A DNA stretch of 35,810 nt from CAZGWJ01 sp964529445 (GCA_964529445.1 CAZGWJ010000022.1:1-35810), one strand, 5' to 3'; counted from the first letter of the stretch, positions 7,636 through 15,358 are shown. Numbers and translations: made by a program. The notes: a model not told the origin generated them from the sequence alone.

Positions 7636-8178
7636 ATGAAGATAAGAAAATTGCTATACAAAGCGGTAACGAGTCTCGGATTGATGAAAATGATAAATCT
7701 GTTTAACGTTGATTTATACAGAGTGTTAATAAATGCACTTCTGAAATGGGTCGGCGTGACTATGACGGGAAAGGTGCGCTATATAGCCCCGGATTGTTAC
7801 CTCGATGGGGTAAATTATGGAAATATAACATTGAGTAATAATGTCGTAATATCGGCTAAAGTTGTAATACTCACGCATGATTACTCGATAACTTGTGTAC
7901 TAAGAAGCGCGGGGCATAAAATTGTGACGGATGTTAGAGTGGAAAGGCCGGTTGTTATAAAGGAAATCGCGTTTGTCGGTTTGGGGGCGATATTACTACC
8001 AGGTGCGGTTATTGGTAAAAACGTGATCGTTGGGGCCGGTAGTGTTGTTCGAGGTGTTATCCCGGATAACACAGTTATTTGCGGAAATCCCGCTAGAGTG
8101 ATAATGAAGACTAGTGGATATTATAAGAAAGTGGTGAGGCGCTATAACGCGGAGAGATTTATCCACGATGAATCGTAA
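7636..8178 (+). CDS. Hexapeptide-repeat O-acetyltransferase
   Basis: A 180-residue left-handed beta-helix acyltransferase. Hexapeptide-type turns run from about residue 46 to 150 (for example VGLGAILLPGAVIGKNVIVGAG in part, and NTVICGNPAR at 145-154). The likely catalytic histidine is His81 in THDYS. Such enzymes transfer acetyl groups from acetyl-CoA to sugar hydroxyls of polysaccharides, and several relatives are called WcaF- or NodL-like. I chose ATG 7636 rather than an upstream TTG at 7618, because GAGGGAA lies 5-11 bases before it and the protein then begins MKIRKLLYK. The first 40 residues form an amphipathic or hydrophobic helix before the helix repeats. It overlaps the next gene by 11 bases. 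It probably O-acetylates the repeat unit made by this locus. Confidence 0.85.
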   Translation: MKIRKLLYKAVTSLGLMKMINLFNVDLYRVLINALLKWVGVTMTGKVRYIAPDCYLDGVNYGNITLSNNVVISAKVVILTHDYSITCVLRSAGHKIVTDVRVERPVVIKEIAFVGLGAILLPGAVIGKNVIVGAGSVVRGVIPDNTVICGNPARVIMKTSGYYKKVVRRYNAERFIHDES

Positions 8179-9331
8179 TATTAAGAAGTGCGTATTACTT
8201 GACGCGAGCACAATTAATAGAGGTGGTAGTATTCAAGTAGCTCTGTCAACAATTCATTATGCAATACATGAGAAAAAATACGCATGGCATCTATTGGCAA
8301 CGCGACAGTTGGCGCAGCAAATACCGAATGCGATGTTGAAACGATTGACATCGTATAGAATAATAAGACTTCAGAGTAAGATTGATCGTGTTTATGGCGG
8401 GCTGGTTGCCTCAATTTACTGCAATAAGATCAAACCCGATATTGTGTATTCGATAATTGGTCCCGTTTATTGGCGGCCAAAATGCACACATATACAAGGA
8501 TTTGCGTCGCCGTTACTGATATATCCAAAGAGCGAATATGTGGGTATCGCAGGTAGTAAAATCAGTATAAGTGAAGGTCTGCAAAATGCGCTTAAGCGTA
8601 GACAGTTTGTGAAATCGGACTACATAATTACCGAAACGAATACGGTAAGGCAAATGTTCAGTAGGAAATACCGCTTCCCGCTGGATCGGGTATTCGTTGT
8701 TGAAAATGGTCATAGTCCCTGGATTAAGCGTTTTAAAATTAGAAATAAATCATCTACGAATCGACCGGTTATTTTCGTACCATCGGGATATTACCCACAC
8801 AAAAACCTGGATGCAATACCGTTTGTTGCATCGAAAATAAAAGGGAATGGTGTGTCTGTTCTGTTTAGGTTTCTGTTGAGTTGTGACAGCATAGAGTGGA
8901 AGTGTTTGTTCAAATCTGCTTCGAAATTGGGTGTTGGTGATATGCTTGAGACAATAGGTCCTATTAATCACGCAAAAATGCGGAAATATTATAAAGAGGC
9001 AACGGTTGTATTTCTACCTACTATGATTGAAGCTTCAACTGCAGTCTATCCTGAAAGTTTTGCTGCAAAAGTACCGTTAATAACGTCGGATAAGAAATTT
9101 GCACGTGAATTGTGCGGTAATGCGGCTCTTTATGTTGATCCTTTGAATGTGGAAAGCATGGCGAATGGTATCCTGGAGGTCATTGGTAATGAAAAAATGC
9201 GTGAAAAGATGATTCGTAGGGGTGCCAATGTTCTTAAAAGAAATTACCCCACACCTTTGCAAAAGTGGAAAAAGGTTATGGGTGTGCTTGATACGGTGAT
9301 TAAAAGGGAAGAACGGTGGAAAAATGATTGA
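8168..9331 (+). CDS. GT4-family glycosyltransferase
   Basis: A 387-residue GT-B fold glycosyltransferase. The N-terminal half contains a glycine-rich loop (STINRGGSIQVAL at 14-26) and the C-terminal half carries the Rossmann/GT4 donor motif. From about residue 283 it reads PTMIEASTAVYPESFAAKVP, with the two spaced glutamates of the E-x7-E type, followed by LCGNAALYVDPLN. GT4 enzymes are retaining transferases that add sugars from nucleotide donors to lipid-linked intermediates at the inner membrane. The start overlaps the acetyltransferase by 11 bases and the stop overlaps the methyltransferase by 8. Composition is AT-rich like the rest of the cassette. Sugar and linkage cannot be deduced. 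Confidence 0.85.
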   Translation: MNRNIKKCVLLDASTINRGGSIQVALSTIHYAIHEKKYAWHLLATRQLAQQIPNAMLKRLTSYRIIRLQSKIDRVYGGLVASIYCNKIKPDIVYSIIGPVYWRPKCTHIQGFASPLLIYPKSEYVGIAGSKISISEGLQNALKRRQFVKSDYIITETNTVRQMFSRKYRFPLDRVFVVENGHSPWIKRFKIRNKSSTNRPVIFVPSGYYPHKNLDAIPFVASKIKGNGVSVLFRFLLSCDSIEWKCLFKSASKLGVGDMLETIGPINHAKMRKYYKEATVVFLPTMIEASTAVYPESFAAKVPLITSDKKFARELCGNAALYVDPLNVESMANGILEVIGNEKMREKMIRRGANVLKRNYPTPLQKWKKVMGVLDTVIKREERWKND

Positions 9332-10058
9332 TAAGATAACCGGTCTTATATCGGTTGCGCGAGATTGGGATGGGATATTTGCACTATTGAAATGGATACC
9401 ATATTCAATTACGTCCTATAGAATGGTTGCCCGAGTGAAGAAAGTATTTCCGGAATTAGGCACGATTATTGACGGCGGCGCTAATATCGGCCAGTTTGCT
9501 AGGGCGGTGATTGAGAATTATCCATCTGCGAGGATTGTTTCATTTGAACCACTGCCGGATATTGCGGAAAAATACAGAGCCAATTTGCGTGACGAGAAGA
9601 CGGTCGAGGTTATTGCGGCAGCTTTGGGAAACCGTCGAGGGCACATTACATTTCACAGGAATGTCCATAGTCATTCGTCTTCCGCACTCGCGCTGGCCGA
9701 TCGGCATAAGAATGCATTTCCCGATGCTGTTCAGTTAGAAGATCTTGAAGTGCCAATCGTGACATTGGATCAGGCGTTAAGAGGGCAAAGAATGAAGGGT
9801 CCGGTTTTACTAAAATTGGATCTTCAGGGTTATGAGATGGAAGCGTTGAAGGGCGCGAGAAACACGCTGAAGCATGTGGACGCCATATTGCTGGAAACGG
9901 CTTTCGACCCTTTATATGAGAATGAAGTCGTATTCTCGGATATTGATTTATATCTTCGCAAAAAGGGTTTCTATTTCTCCCGTGCATTGGATTTCATGAA
10001 GGACCGAAAAGGGGATATAGTTCAAATGGATGCCCTATTCTTAAGGCGCCGGAAGTGA
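9324..10058 (+). CDS. FkbM-family SAM-dependent methyltransferase
   Basis: A 244-residue FkbM-type methyltransferase. The SAM-binding motif I is IIDGGANIGQFAR at 48-60, motif II is IVSFEPLPDI at 71-80, and the FkbM-specific LLKLDLQGYEMEALKGA lies at 162-178. Such enzymes in polysaccharide clusters usually O-methylate a sugar of the repeat unit or cap the chain. Length is typical and no motif is missing. The start overlaps the preceding GT by 8 bases and the stop overlaps the following GT start by four (GTGA). GC content begins to rise toward its end. The acceptor is unknown. Confidence 0.88.
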   Translation: MIDKITGLISVARDWDGIFALLKWIPYSITSYRMVARVKKVFPELGTIIDGGANIGQFARAVIENYPSARIVSFEPLPDIAEKYRANLRDEKTVEVIAAALGNRRGHITFHRNVHSHSSSALALADRHKNAFPDAVQLEDLEVPIVTLDQALRGQRMKGPVLLKLDLQGYEMEALKGARNTLKHVDAILLETAFDPLYENEVVFSDIDLYLRKKGFYFSRALDFMKDRKGDIVQMDALFLRRRK

Positions 10059-11416
10059 TTGAATCGTTGAAAATATTAGTCCTTTATCACTACTTCCATC
10101 CCGACGATGTTGTGAGTGCGATTCAGAAGAAAGTATTGGCCGAAGATATGGCGAGGAGAGGATATGCGGTTGAGGTGTGGCCGTCCAACCGTAGTTGTCA
10201 CCACAAGAACGACGTATACACGACGATCCCCGAGACTATCAATGGGGTGCTTGTCCGCCGGGTGTGGCGACCGGGGTTCAAACAACACAAATTCATAGGG
10301 CGCATCCTCAACACGATCTGGATGGCCGCGGCGTGGAAACTGCGTATCCTCTTCTCGCGCAAGAATTACGACGTAGTTGTCATAGGGACCGACCCGATCT
10401 TCGCCTTTGCCATTGCACCCCTTATCCGCTGGAAATGGCCTAAATGCCGAATCGTCCAATGGTGTTTCGACATGTATCCCGAATACGCCGAGGCCGAAGG
10501 GATCATCCGCGAGAACGGATGGATCGCAACGATCATCCGGTGGTTTCTGAAATGGCCCTACCGTGTCCATGACCTGGTCGTCAATATCGGCCCATGCATG
10601 CGCGAGCGGCTTTCCCGATATCCCATCAAGGCCCACACCACCATTACCCCCTGGGCACTCGAAGAACCCGCCGATCCACTTCCGATCGACCCAATCGAAA
10701 GGGAAGCCCTGTTTGGTTCCTCCCCCCTCGCCCTCCTTTACTCCGGCAACTTCGGCCGACCCCACGAATACCGCCTCACCCTCGCCCTCGCCCGCCACCT
10801 CCGCCACGCCGCCAACCCCACAAAAAGGGGTCAGGCCTCACAATTCACTATTTCTGCAACCCCTACCCTGGTCTATAGCGCTCGCGGCAGTAAGCTTTCC
10901 GAACTTAAAACGGCCGTCACGCCTGAAGATACAAATGTCCGATTTGTTGACTTTGCACCGCCGGATCGTCTTGCGGCGCGCCTTGCTTCGCCCGACATCC
11001 ATGTTGTTTCCTTGAGCCCGTCCTATACGGGCGCCGTGGTACCCTCCAAGTTCTTCGGAGCCCTGGCGGCCGGTCGGCCTGTTCTTTTCGAGGGGAGCGT
11101 GGATTGTTCCATTGCGCGATGGATCAAGGAACACAAGGTTGGGTGGATTCTGCCCTCACGGGCAGAGGGTGATGCCCATTCGGCTCCTTTTAGTCGCTCA
11201 GGGCGCGGCGACTGGGACGCCGCGGAGTTAGGAGTTGACGACGAGGAACGGAAAGCTATCGAGGAGGTGGGGATGGACTTGCTGGTCTTCGCGGCCGACC
11301 CGGCCCGCAAAGAAGCCATGTTCCGCCATTGCCACGAGGTCTATCAAAAGCACTTCTCAAAGAGGGTCATGCTGGAACGATGGCGCCAGGCGATCCAGGC
11401 CCCCAACGCGGGTTGA
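10055..11416 (+). CDS. GT4-family glycosyltransferase containing an in-frame repeat (GT1)
   Basis: A 453-residue GT-B glycosyltransferase. The N-terminal acceptor domain shows LVLYHYFHPDDVVSAI at 8-23, and VVVIGTDPIFAFAIAP lies at 107-122. The donor half has LALLYSGNFGRPHEY at 225-239, LVYSARGSKLSELK at 272-285 and SYTGAVVPSKFFGALAAGRP at 323-342, continuing VLFEG. The C-terminal helix contains FRHCHEVYQKHFSKRVMLER. Residues about 255-270 (TKRGQASQFTISATPT) translate a copy of the GGGTCAGGCCTCAC element inserted in frame. Residues about 369-396 look like a second low-complexity insert and contain a heptad scrap (GAGTTAGGAGTTGAC) near 11226. The first 40 codons are AT-rich and the remainder GC-rich, so the cassette boundary lies inside the gene. 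Its 3' end is present as degraded copies at 13170-13385 and 15108-15240, and a paralogue lies at 34122. Confidence 0.85.
   Translation: MIESLKILVLYHYFHPDDVVSAIQKKVLAEDMARRGYAVEVWPSNRSCHHKNDVYTTIPETINGVLVRRVWRPGFKQHKFIGRILNTIWMAAAWKLRILFSRKNYDVVVIGTDPIFAFAIAPLIRWKWPKCRIVQWCFDMYPEYAEAEGIIRENGWIATIIRWFLKWPYRVHDLVVNIGPCMRERLSRYPIKAHTTITPWALEEPADPLPIDPIEREALFGSSPLALLYSGNFGRPHEYRLTLALARHLRHAANPTKRGQASQFTISATPTLVYSARGSKLSELKTAVTPEDTNVRFVDFAPPDRLAARLASPDIHVVSLSPSYTGAVVPSKFFGALAAGRPVLFEGSVDCSIARWIKEHKVGWILPSRAEGDAHSAPFSRSGRGDWDAAELGVDDEERKAIEEVGMDLLVFAADPARKEAMFRHCHEVYQKHFSKRVMLERWRQAIQAPNAG
10822..10855 (+). repeat. GGGTCAGGCCTCAC element, short in-frame copy
   Basis: AAAAAGGGGTCAGGCCTCACAA then TTCACTATTTCTG matches both ends of the dispersed element but lacks its middle palindrome. 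It sits between the GT1 segments ending LARHLRHAANP and beginning TLVYSARGSK, and keeps the frame open. Full copies at 13095 and 16734 are likewise followed by an LVYSARGSK-like coding scrap. Confidence 0.75.
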
Positions 11417-11577
11417 ACGGGGCCGGGACCTGAGCCCGAGCGTCCTGGCACCGTGACGGCCACGGCCCAATTCTTGTGTTTCTCGTTTTCGCCATGGGGT
11501 CGAGAAAGGAGCGCGGCCCGTTCGGGGGGGACGGCTATGAATTATTTGTTAATCCAATCCGTCGAGGTGATGTTATC

Positions 11578-11805
11578 GTGCGTGCGCTCCTTGCGATCCT
11601 TCTCCTGATTCCCCTGCCGCTGTTCGTGGCTTGCAAGAAAGCGGCGACGCCTTCGACTCCCGTGACCGTCGTCCAGCCGGTCACCGTCCTGGTGACGGCC
11701 ACGGACACCCCGACGGGTTCCCCTACGGCGTCCTTCACGGACACATGGACGTTTACGACCACGTGGACGCCGGTCACCATCCTCGTGACCGCGACCCGAG
11801 AATGA
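11578..11805 (+). CDS. Short Thr-rich lipoprotein (possibly truncated)
   Basis: GTG 11578 has GAGGTGA 8-14 bases upstream and opens a 75-residue protein. It starts with a hydrophobic signal (LLAILLLIPLPLFVA), a lipobox cysteine (residue 20, LFVAC) and KKAATPS, followed only by a Thr/Pro/Val-rich spacer ending TWTPVTILVTATRE. Two lipoproteins further on (19177 and 20097) have the same design but carry folded domains after the spacer. This one therefore looks like a remnant or a spacer-only surface lipoprotein. An upstream in-frame ATG at 11476 would bury the signal peptide and is unlikely. Function is unknown. Confidence 0.6.
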   Translation: MRALLAILLLIPLPLFVACKKAATPSTPVTVVQPVTVLVTATDTPTGSPTASFTDTWTFTTTWTPVTILVTATRE

Positions 11806-11843
11806 CCCCACGGGCACCGGAAATGGCTCCGCGATAGGCCAAA

Positions 11844-11872
11844 TTGACAATGTAGTAAAATGGGAGTATAAG
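11844..11872 (+). promoter_or_regulatory. Strong sigma-70-type promoter for the DUF4143 ATPase; leaderless transcript predicted
   Basis: TTGACA (11844-11849), a 17-bp spacer and TATAAG (11867-11872) form an almost perfect housekeeping promoter. The ATG of the ATPase gene lies at 11880, only seven bases after the -10 box, so the transcript would start at or next to the start codon. No Shine-Dalgarno sequence is possible in that arrangement. Local sequence is AT-rich relative to the surroundings. Confidence 0.75.
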
Positions 11873-11879
11873 TAACAAT

Positions 11880-13037
11880 ATGCAACATCCCCTCGAGCGC
11901 CAACGTTTGTTCCGGAGGATCGAAACCTGCCTGCGCGAAGCGCCGGTGACGGTGCTGCTGGGTGCCCGTCAGGTGGGCAAGACGACCCTGGCGAGGATGT
12001 TGGCCGGCAAACGAGACGCCACAACGTTTTTCGACCTGGAATCGATGGCCGATCAGAGGGCGCTCTCCACGCCGGAATTGACGCTCAAGGAATGCAGGGG
12101 ATTGGTGGTCCTGGACGAGGTCCAACGGATGCCGAATCTCTTCACAACCCTGCGGCCCCTGGCGGACCGCCCGAATCGACCGGCCACTTTCCTTCTCCTC
12201 GGGAGTGCGTCGCCGACCCTGGTGAAGGGCGTGTCGGAGTCCTTGGCGGGCAGGGTTCTGTCCGTGGAGATCCCTGGATTCTCCGTCGAGGAGGTAGGCC
12301 CGCGTCGTTTGAACGATCTTTGGTTGCGGGGGGGGTATCCCCGGTCCTTCCTGGAAGGTAAAGTCGCTTCGCGGGAGCGTTGGATGGACGCTTTTCTGTC
12401 GTCCCTTTGGGAGAGGGATGTACCCCAACTGGGACTGCGGGTATCGGCTTCGGCTCTCCAGCGCTTTTGGTTGACCTTGGCGCATTATCACGCCCAGGTA
12501 TGGAACGCTTCCGAACTGGCCAGGGCGATGGATGTGACGCCCAAGACGGCCCAATACTATCTGGATATCCTGGAAGGCCTTTATGTCGTCAGGGTCCTGA
12601 AGCCGTGGCATGAGAACATCAAGAAACGACAGGTGAAATCCCCGAAGGTCTATATCAGGGACAGCGGCTTGTTCCATCGTATGGTCGGTGTTGAAACAAC
12701 CGGGCAGTTGTCGGCACACCCGAAGCGCGGCGCATCCTGGGAGGGATTCGCTTTGGAGCAGACTTTGATCCGATGGGGAGGCAAGGACGCGTATTACTGG
12801 GCCACCCAGCGCGGGGCGGAGCTGGACCTCATGCTCGTGCGCAAGGGGAAGCGTTTCGGCGTGGAGTTCAAATGCACCGATGCACCCGAATTGACCCGTT
12901 CCATGCGGATGGCGCTAGAGGATCTGGATTTGGCGCGGCTCTACGTCGTGTATCCGGGTTCCCGAAGGTATCCTTTGCACGAAAAGGTGACGGTTCTTCC
13001 CATCTCCGATCTTCCGAAAACGGACCTTGAACGATGA
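11880..13037 (+). CDS. AAA ATPase with DUF4143 nuclease-like C-terminus
   Basis: A 385-residue protein of the AAA_14/DUF4143 family. Walker A is GARQVGKTT at 28-36, Walker B LVVLDE at 75-80 with following VQRMPN, and a sensor-like FLLLGSASPTLVKG at 104-117. The middle has a winged-helix region (ASELARAMDVTPKTAQYYLDIL at about 210-231). The C-terminal DUF4143 segment carries GAELDLML (E314, D316) and GVEFK (E329, K331), the spacing of a PD-(D/E)xK nuclease-like core. The family is widespread, often mobile, and of unsettled function; several authors treat it as a probable defence or selfish ATPase. It has its own consensus promoter and predicted leaderless start. It is flanked on both sides by GT 3'-end sequence, so it looks inserted into the polysaccharide locus. 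Confidence 0.85.
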   Translation: MQHPLERQRLFRRIETCLREAPVTVLLGARQVGKTTLARMLAGKRDATTFFDLESMADQRALSTPELTLKECRGLVVLDEVQRMPNLFTTLRPLADRPNRPATFLLLGSASPTLVKGVSESLAGRVLSVEIPGFSVEEVGPRRLNDLWLRGGYPRSFLEGKVASRERWMDAFLSSLWERDVPQLGLRVSASALQRFWLTLAHYHAQVWNASELARAMDVTPKTAQYYLDILEGLYVVRVLKPWHENIKKRQVKSPKVYIRDSGLFHRMVGVETTGQLSAHPKRGASWEGFALEQTLIRWGGKDAYYWATQRGAELDLMLVRKGKRFGVEFKCTDAPELTRSMRMALEDLDLARLYVVYPGSRRYPLHEKVTVLPISDLPKTDLER

Positions 13038-13094
13038 ACCCGGGAGGAAGGGTGAAGAAGGATCAACCGGCCAAGAAACCGACGGTGAGAAAAG

Positions 13095-13168
13095 CGGGTC
13101 AGGCCTCACTCGTTCGACAGGCGATCTCGGATCGCCGCTCAGGGCCGACCCCGGCAATTCGCTATTCC
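13095..13168 (+). repeat. GGGTCAGGCCTCAC palindromic element, full copy
   Basis: This copy reads GGGTCAGGCCTCACTCGTTC, then GACAGGCGATCTCGGATCGC with the palindrome GGCGATC-TCG-GATCGCC, then GCTCAGGGCCGACCCCGGCA and ATTCGCTATTCC. It is the plus-strand counterpart of the copy at 930-1009. Immediately after it begins the coding scrap homologous to GT1. Confidence 0.8.
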
Positions 13169-13169
13169 T

Positions 13170-13385
13170 GATACCCCCGCCCTCATTGACGGCACACGGG
13201 GCGTCAAGCTTTCCGAGCTTATGGCTGCCGTTGCCTCCGCCGACCCGGCCCGTAAAGAAACCATGTTCAAGCATTGCCACGAGGTCTATCAGAAGCACTT
13301 CTCGAAGAAGGTCATGCTGGACCGCTGGGCGGACGCCATCAAGGCGACAGTTGGAAACGCAGAATCAGCTGTGTTTCCCGCCTGA
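13170..13385 (+). pseudogene. Degraded GT copy: donor-domain scrap fused to C-terminal tail
   Basis: The plus-strand frame ending at TGA 13383-13385 reads DTPALIDGTRGVKLSELMAAV, matching GT1 ATPTLVYSARGSKLSELKTAV. It then passes directly to ADPARKETMFKHCHEVYQKH and FSKKVMLDRWADAIK, matching the GT1 C-terminus. Roughly 110-120 residues between these blocks are absent, so it is an internally deleted GT copy preceded by the repeat element. The tail is nearer in sequence to the scrap at 15108 (KKVMLDRWAD) than to GT1 (KRVMLERWRQ). Confidence 0.8.
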
Positions 13386-13423
13386 ATACCCAAAATATCG
13401 TGGACGCAAATATTAGCAAAGGG

Positions 13424-13432
13424 TGCTATAAT
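13424..13432 (+). promoter_or_regulatory. Extended -10 promoter for the AbiE pair
   Basis: TGC-TATAAT at 13424-13432 is a consensus extended -10 box, with no good -35 hexamer at the normal distance. The AbiEi ATG follows at 13444, so the leader would be only about 5 bases, too short for a Shine-Dalgarno site. The arrangement parallels the promoter of the ATPase gene upstream. Confidence 0.6.
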
Positions 13433-13443
13433 CCGTATCCGAC

Positions 13444-14244
13444 ATGAAAAGGATTGTTTCCATGACCGCCGATGAATTCTGCCGAAGGCGCCTGGCCGCC
13501 GGCCATCATACGTTCACGCGCCGGGAGGCAGGAACGGCGATCAAGGGGTCATCCCTGGCGGTGTATTGGTCCCTTTACCGGCTGGTGAAGGCCCGTCGCT
13601 TGGTCATGCCGAAGACCGGCTTCTATGTGATCGTCGAACCGAGACATTCGTCCCTGGGCTCCCCTCCCGCTGATTGGTTCGCCGACGATCTGATGGCCTA
13701 CATGAAGCGACCGTATTACGCCGGACTCCTGACGGCCGCGCAATACCATGGGGCGGCCCACCACAAGTCACAGGTCTTCCAGGTCATCACGCATCCCAAA
13801 GCCCCCCGGCCGGTCAAGTCCGGCGAGGTTCATATCCACTTCTACGGGAAGGGCCGGTTCGAAGCCGCGCAGGTCGTCCAACTCAACACCCCCACGGGTG
13901 TCCTGAAGGTGGGGTCGCCCGAGACCACCGCCTGGGATCTGGTCCGATTCTTCAACCATGCGGGTGGCTTCGGGAACGTGGTCACGGTGCTTTCGGAACT
14001 TGCGGGCCGGTTGGACTCCCGTCCATTGGCTGCCATCGTGAGCGCCCATGCCGACGGCCTCACGGCCCGCCGCCTGGGTTGTCTTCTGGAGCGTCTCGGC
14101 CATGGGAAGTTGGCCGCATCCTGGAAAAAACGTTGGGCCAATGGACCCCTCCGCTTGCTGCATCCGGGCCGCCCCGCCCGCGGGGCTCGTTTGGACAAGG
14201 GCTGGAACCTGCTGAGGAACGTCCCCGTGGAGCCGGAAGCGTGA
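13444..14244 (+). CDS. abiEi: AbiEi-like antitoxin / transcriptional regulator
   Basis: A 266-residue protein with an N-terminal winged helix-turn-helix (DEFCRRRLAAGHHTFTRREA onward, about 10-60). An AbiEi-type antitoxin domain follows, including YAGLLTAAQYHGAAHHKSQVFQVI at about 92-115 and the typical SPETTAWDLVRFF near 158-170. AbiEi proteins repress their own operon by binding inverted repeats and counteract the AbiEii nucleotidyltransferase toxin, giving phage abortive infection or plasmid stabilisation. The stop overlaps the next start by four bases. No ribosome-binding site precedes the ATG, consistent with the near-leaderless promoter at 13424. The pair sits between two degraded copies of the GT 3' end, indicating an insertion. 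All expected regions appear present. Confidence 0.85.
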   Translation: MKRIVSMTADEFCRRRLAAGHHTFTRREAGTAIKGSSLAVYWSLYRLVKARRLVMPKTGFYVIVEPRHSSLGSPPADWFADDLMAYMKRPYYAGLLTAAQYHGAAHHKSQVFQVITHPKAPRPVKSGEVHIHFYGKGRFEAAQVVQLNTPTGVLKVGSPETTAWDLVRFFNHAGGFGNVVTVLSELAGRLDSRPLAAIVSAHADGLTARRLGCLLERLGHGKLAASWKKRWANGPLRLLHPGRPARGARLDKGWNLLRNVPVEPEA

Positions 14245-15029
14245 TCCCATCCGCTTTCATCGATGCTTGGAAGAACGAAGCACCCTGGCAGGACATGGCC
14301 CAGGTCGAGCAGGACCTGGTCCTGTGCCGGGCGATCGCTGCGGTCTTCGCGGATCCCTTCCTTTCGGAACGACTCGCCTTCCGGGGCGGCACGGCCCTCC
14401 ATAAACTGTATCTGCTTCCGCCTTCGAGGTATTCGGAAGACTTGGACCTCGTCCAGCGCGATGCGGGACCAATCGGCCCGGTCCTGGATCGTCTGCATCT
14501 CGTGTTGGATCCCTGGCTGGGCAAGCCGCGGACCAAACAAAAAGGGATCAACTCGACGCTGGTCTATTCGATGTCTTCGGAGGGGCCGCCCGTCGTGCCA
14601 CTGCGCTTGAAAGTCGAGATCAACACGAGGGAGCATGGGGCTGTCCACGGGTTCGTGACCAAACGTTGGAAAGTTTCGAGTCGCTGGTTCACGGGCAGCG
14701 CCGGAGTGACGACCTACACCCTGGATGAACTTCTGGGAACCAAGCTCCGTGCCCTGTACCAGCGCCGCAAAGGCCGGGATCTCTTCGATATGGATTTGGG
14801 CCTGCGTCACCGTGATGCAAACCCGCCCCGAGTGGCTGAAGCCTTCAAGTCCTATATGCAGGCGGAAGGACACTCCGTATCACGGACCGAGCTGGAAAAA
14901 AACCTCGCGGAAAAAATGGAGGACCCCGATTATGGCATGGATATTCGGGCGCTCACGGTAGCGGGGGAGGGTTACGACGTGAGGGCGGCGGGCCGACGGA
15001 TCAGCAAGACCCTGTTGGTCCTTCTGTAG
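14241..15029 (+). CDS. abiEii: AbiEii-family nucleotidyltransferase toxin
   Basis: The GTG at 14241 overlaps the AbiEi stop (GTGA). The 262-residue product has the Pol-beta-like nucleotidyltransferase motifs of AbiEii/AbiGii: FRGGTALHKLYLL at 47-59 and RYSEDLDLV at 63-71 with the metal-binding aspartates. Downstream is TLDELLGTKLRALYQRRKGR with the conserved Lys/Arg cluster, followed by DLFDMDLGL. AbiEii toxins use NTPs to modify target RNA (tRNA in the studied MenT relatives) and are held in check by AbiEi. A longer reading frame starts upstream, but it lies inside AbiEi and is not supported. The catalytic residues are intact, so the toxin is probably active when unopposed. Confidence 0.88.
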   Translation: MIPSAFIDAWKNEAPWQDMAQVEQDLVLCRAIAAVFADPFLSERLAFRGGTALHKLYLLPPSRYSEDLDLVQRDAGPIGPVLDRLHLVLDPWLGKPRTKQKGINSTLVYSMSSEGPPVVPLRLKVEINTREHGAVHGFVTKRWKVSSRWFTGSAGVTTYTLDELLGTKLRALYQRRKGRDLFDMDLGLRHRDANPPRVAEAFKSYMQAEGHSVSRTELEKNLAEKMEDPDYGMDIRALTVAGEGYDVRAAGRRISKTLLVLL

Positions 15030-15107
15030 CAGGATGCTGAAATGGGCCGCCGTTACGCAGCCCATCAGGATGAGTTCTTGAATTGGCAGTTCAACCGATA
15101 GAGTCGG

Positions 15108-15240
15108 TTGGCTTTTGCCTCAGACTCCGCTTGCGAAGAGGCCATGTTCCGCCATTGCCACGAGATCTACCAGAAGCACTTCTCGAAGAAGGTCATGCTG
15201 GACCGCTGGGCCGATGTGATCAGGGATACGACCACACGAA
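15108..15240 (+). pseudogene. Degraded GT copy: C-terminal tail only
   Basis: This plus-strand frame reads FASDSACEEAMFRHCHEIYQ then KHFSKKVMLDRWADVIRD. It matches the GT1 C-terminus (FAADPARKEAMFRHCHEVYQ) from residue 412 on, and nothing recognisable of the rest of the gene precedes it. It follows the AbiEii gene by about 80 bases. Together with the scrap at 13170 it brackets the AbiE pair with direct copies of the GT 3' end. Confidence 0.8.
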
Positions 15241-15358
15241 AAGTTGTTAATGCCCGGCCTCGAATGGCCCACCGCTTTCTCAAGCCCCCCCTGGGACGGC
15301 AATTATGGGTCTCCGTTGCCTGGCATGACCCATGACCGCCCAATGGGGCGTTGGAATC

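Noticed and set aside
13674..14240. N-terminal extension of AbiEii upstream of GTG 14241
   Set aside because: It lies wholly within AbiEi in another frame, is Gly/Arg/Pro-rich, and the four-base GTGA overlap with a family-consistent N-terminus supports the later start.
15244..15340. Continuation of the GT tail reading frame as a small gene
   Set aside because: The frame after residue 45 or so matches nothing in GT1 or GT2 and no ribosome-binding site precedes the TTG at 15108. It is better explained as a pseudogene remnant.
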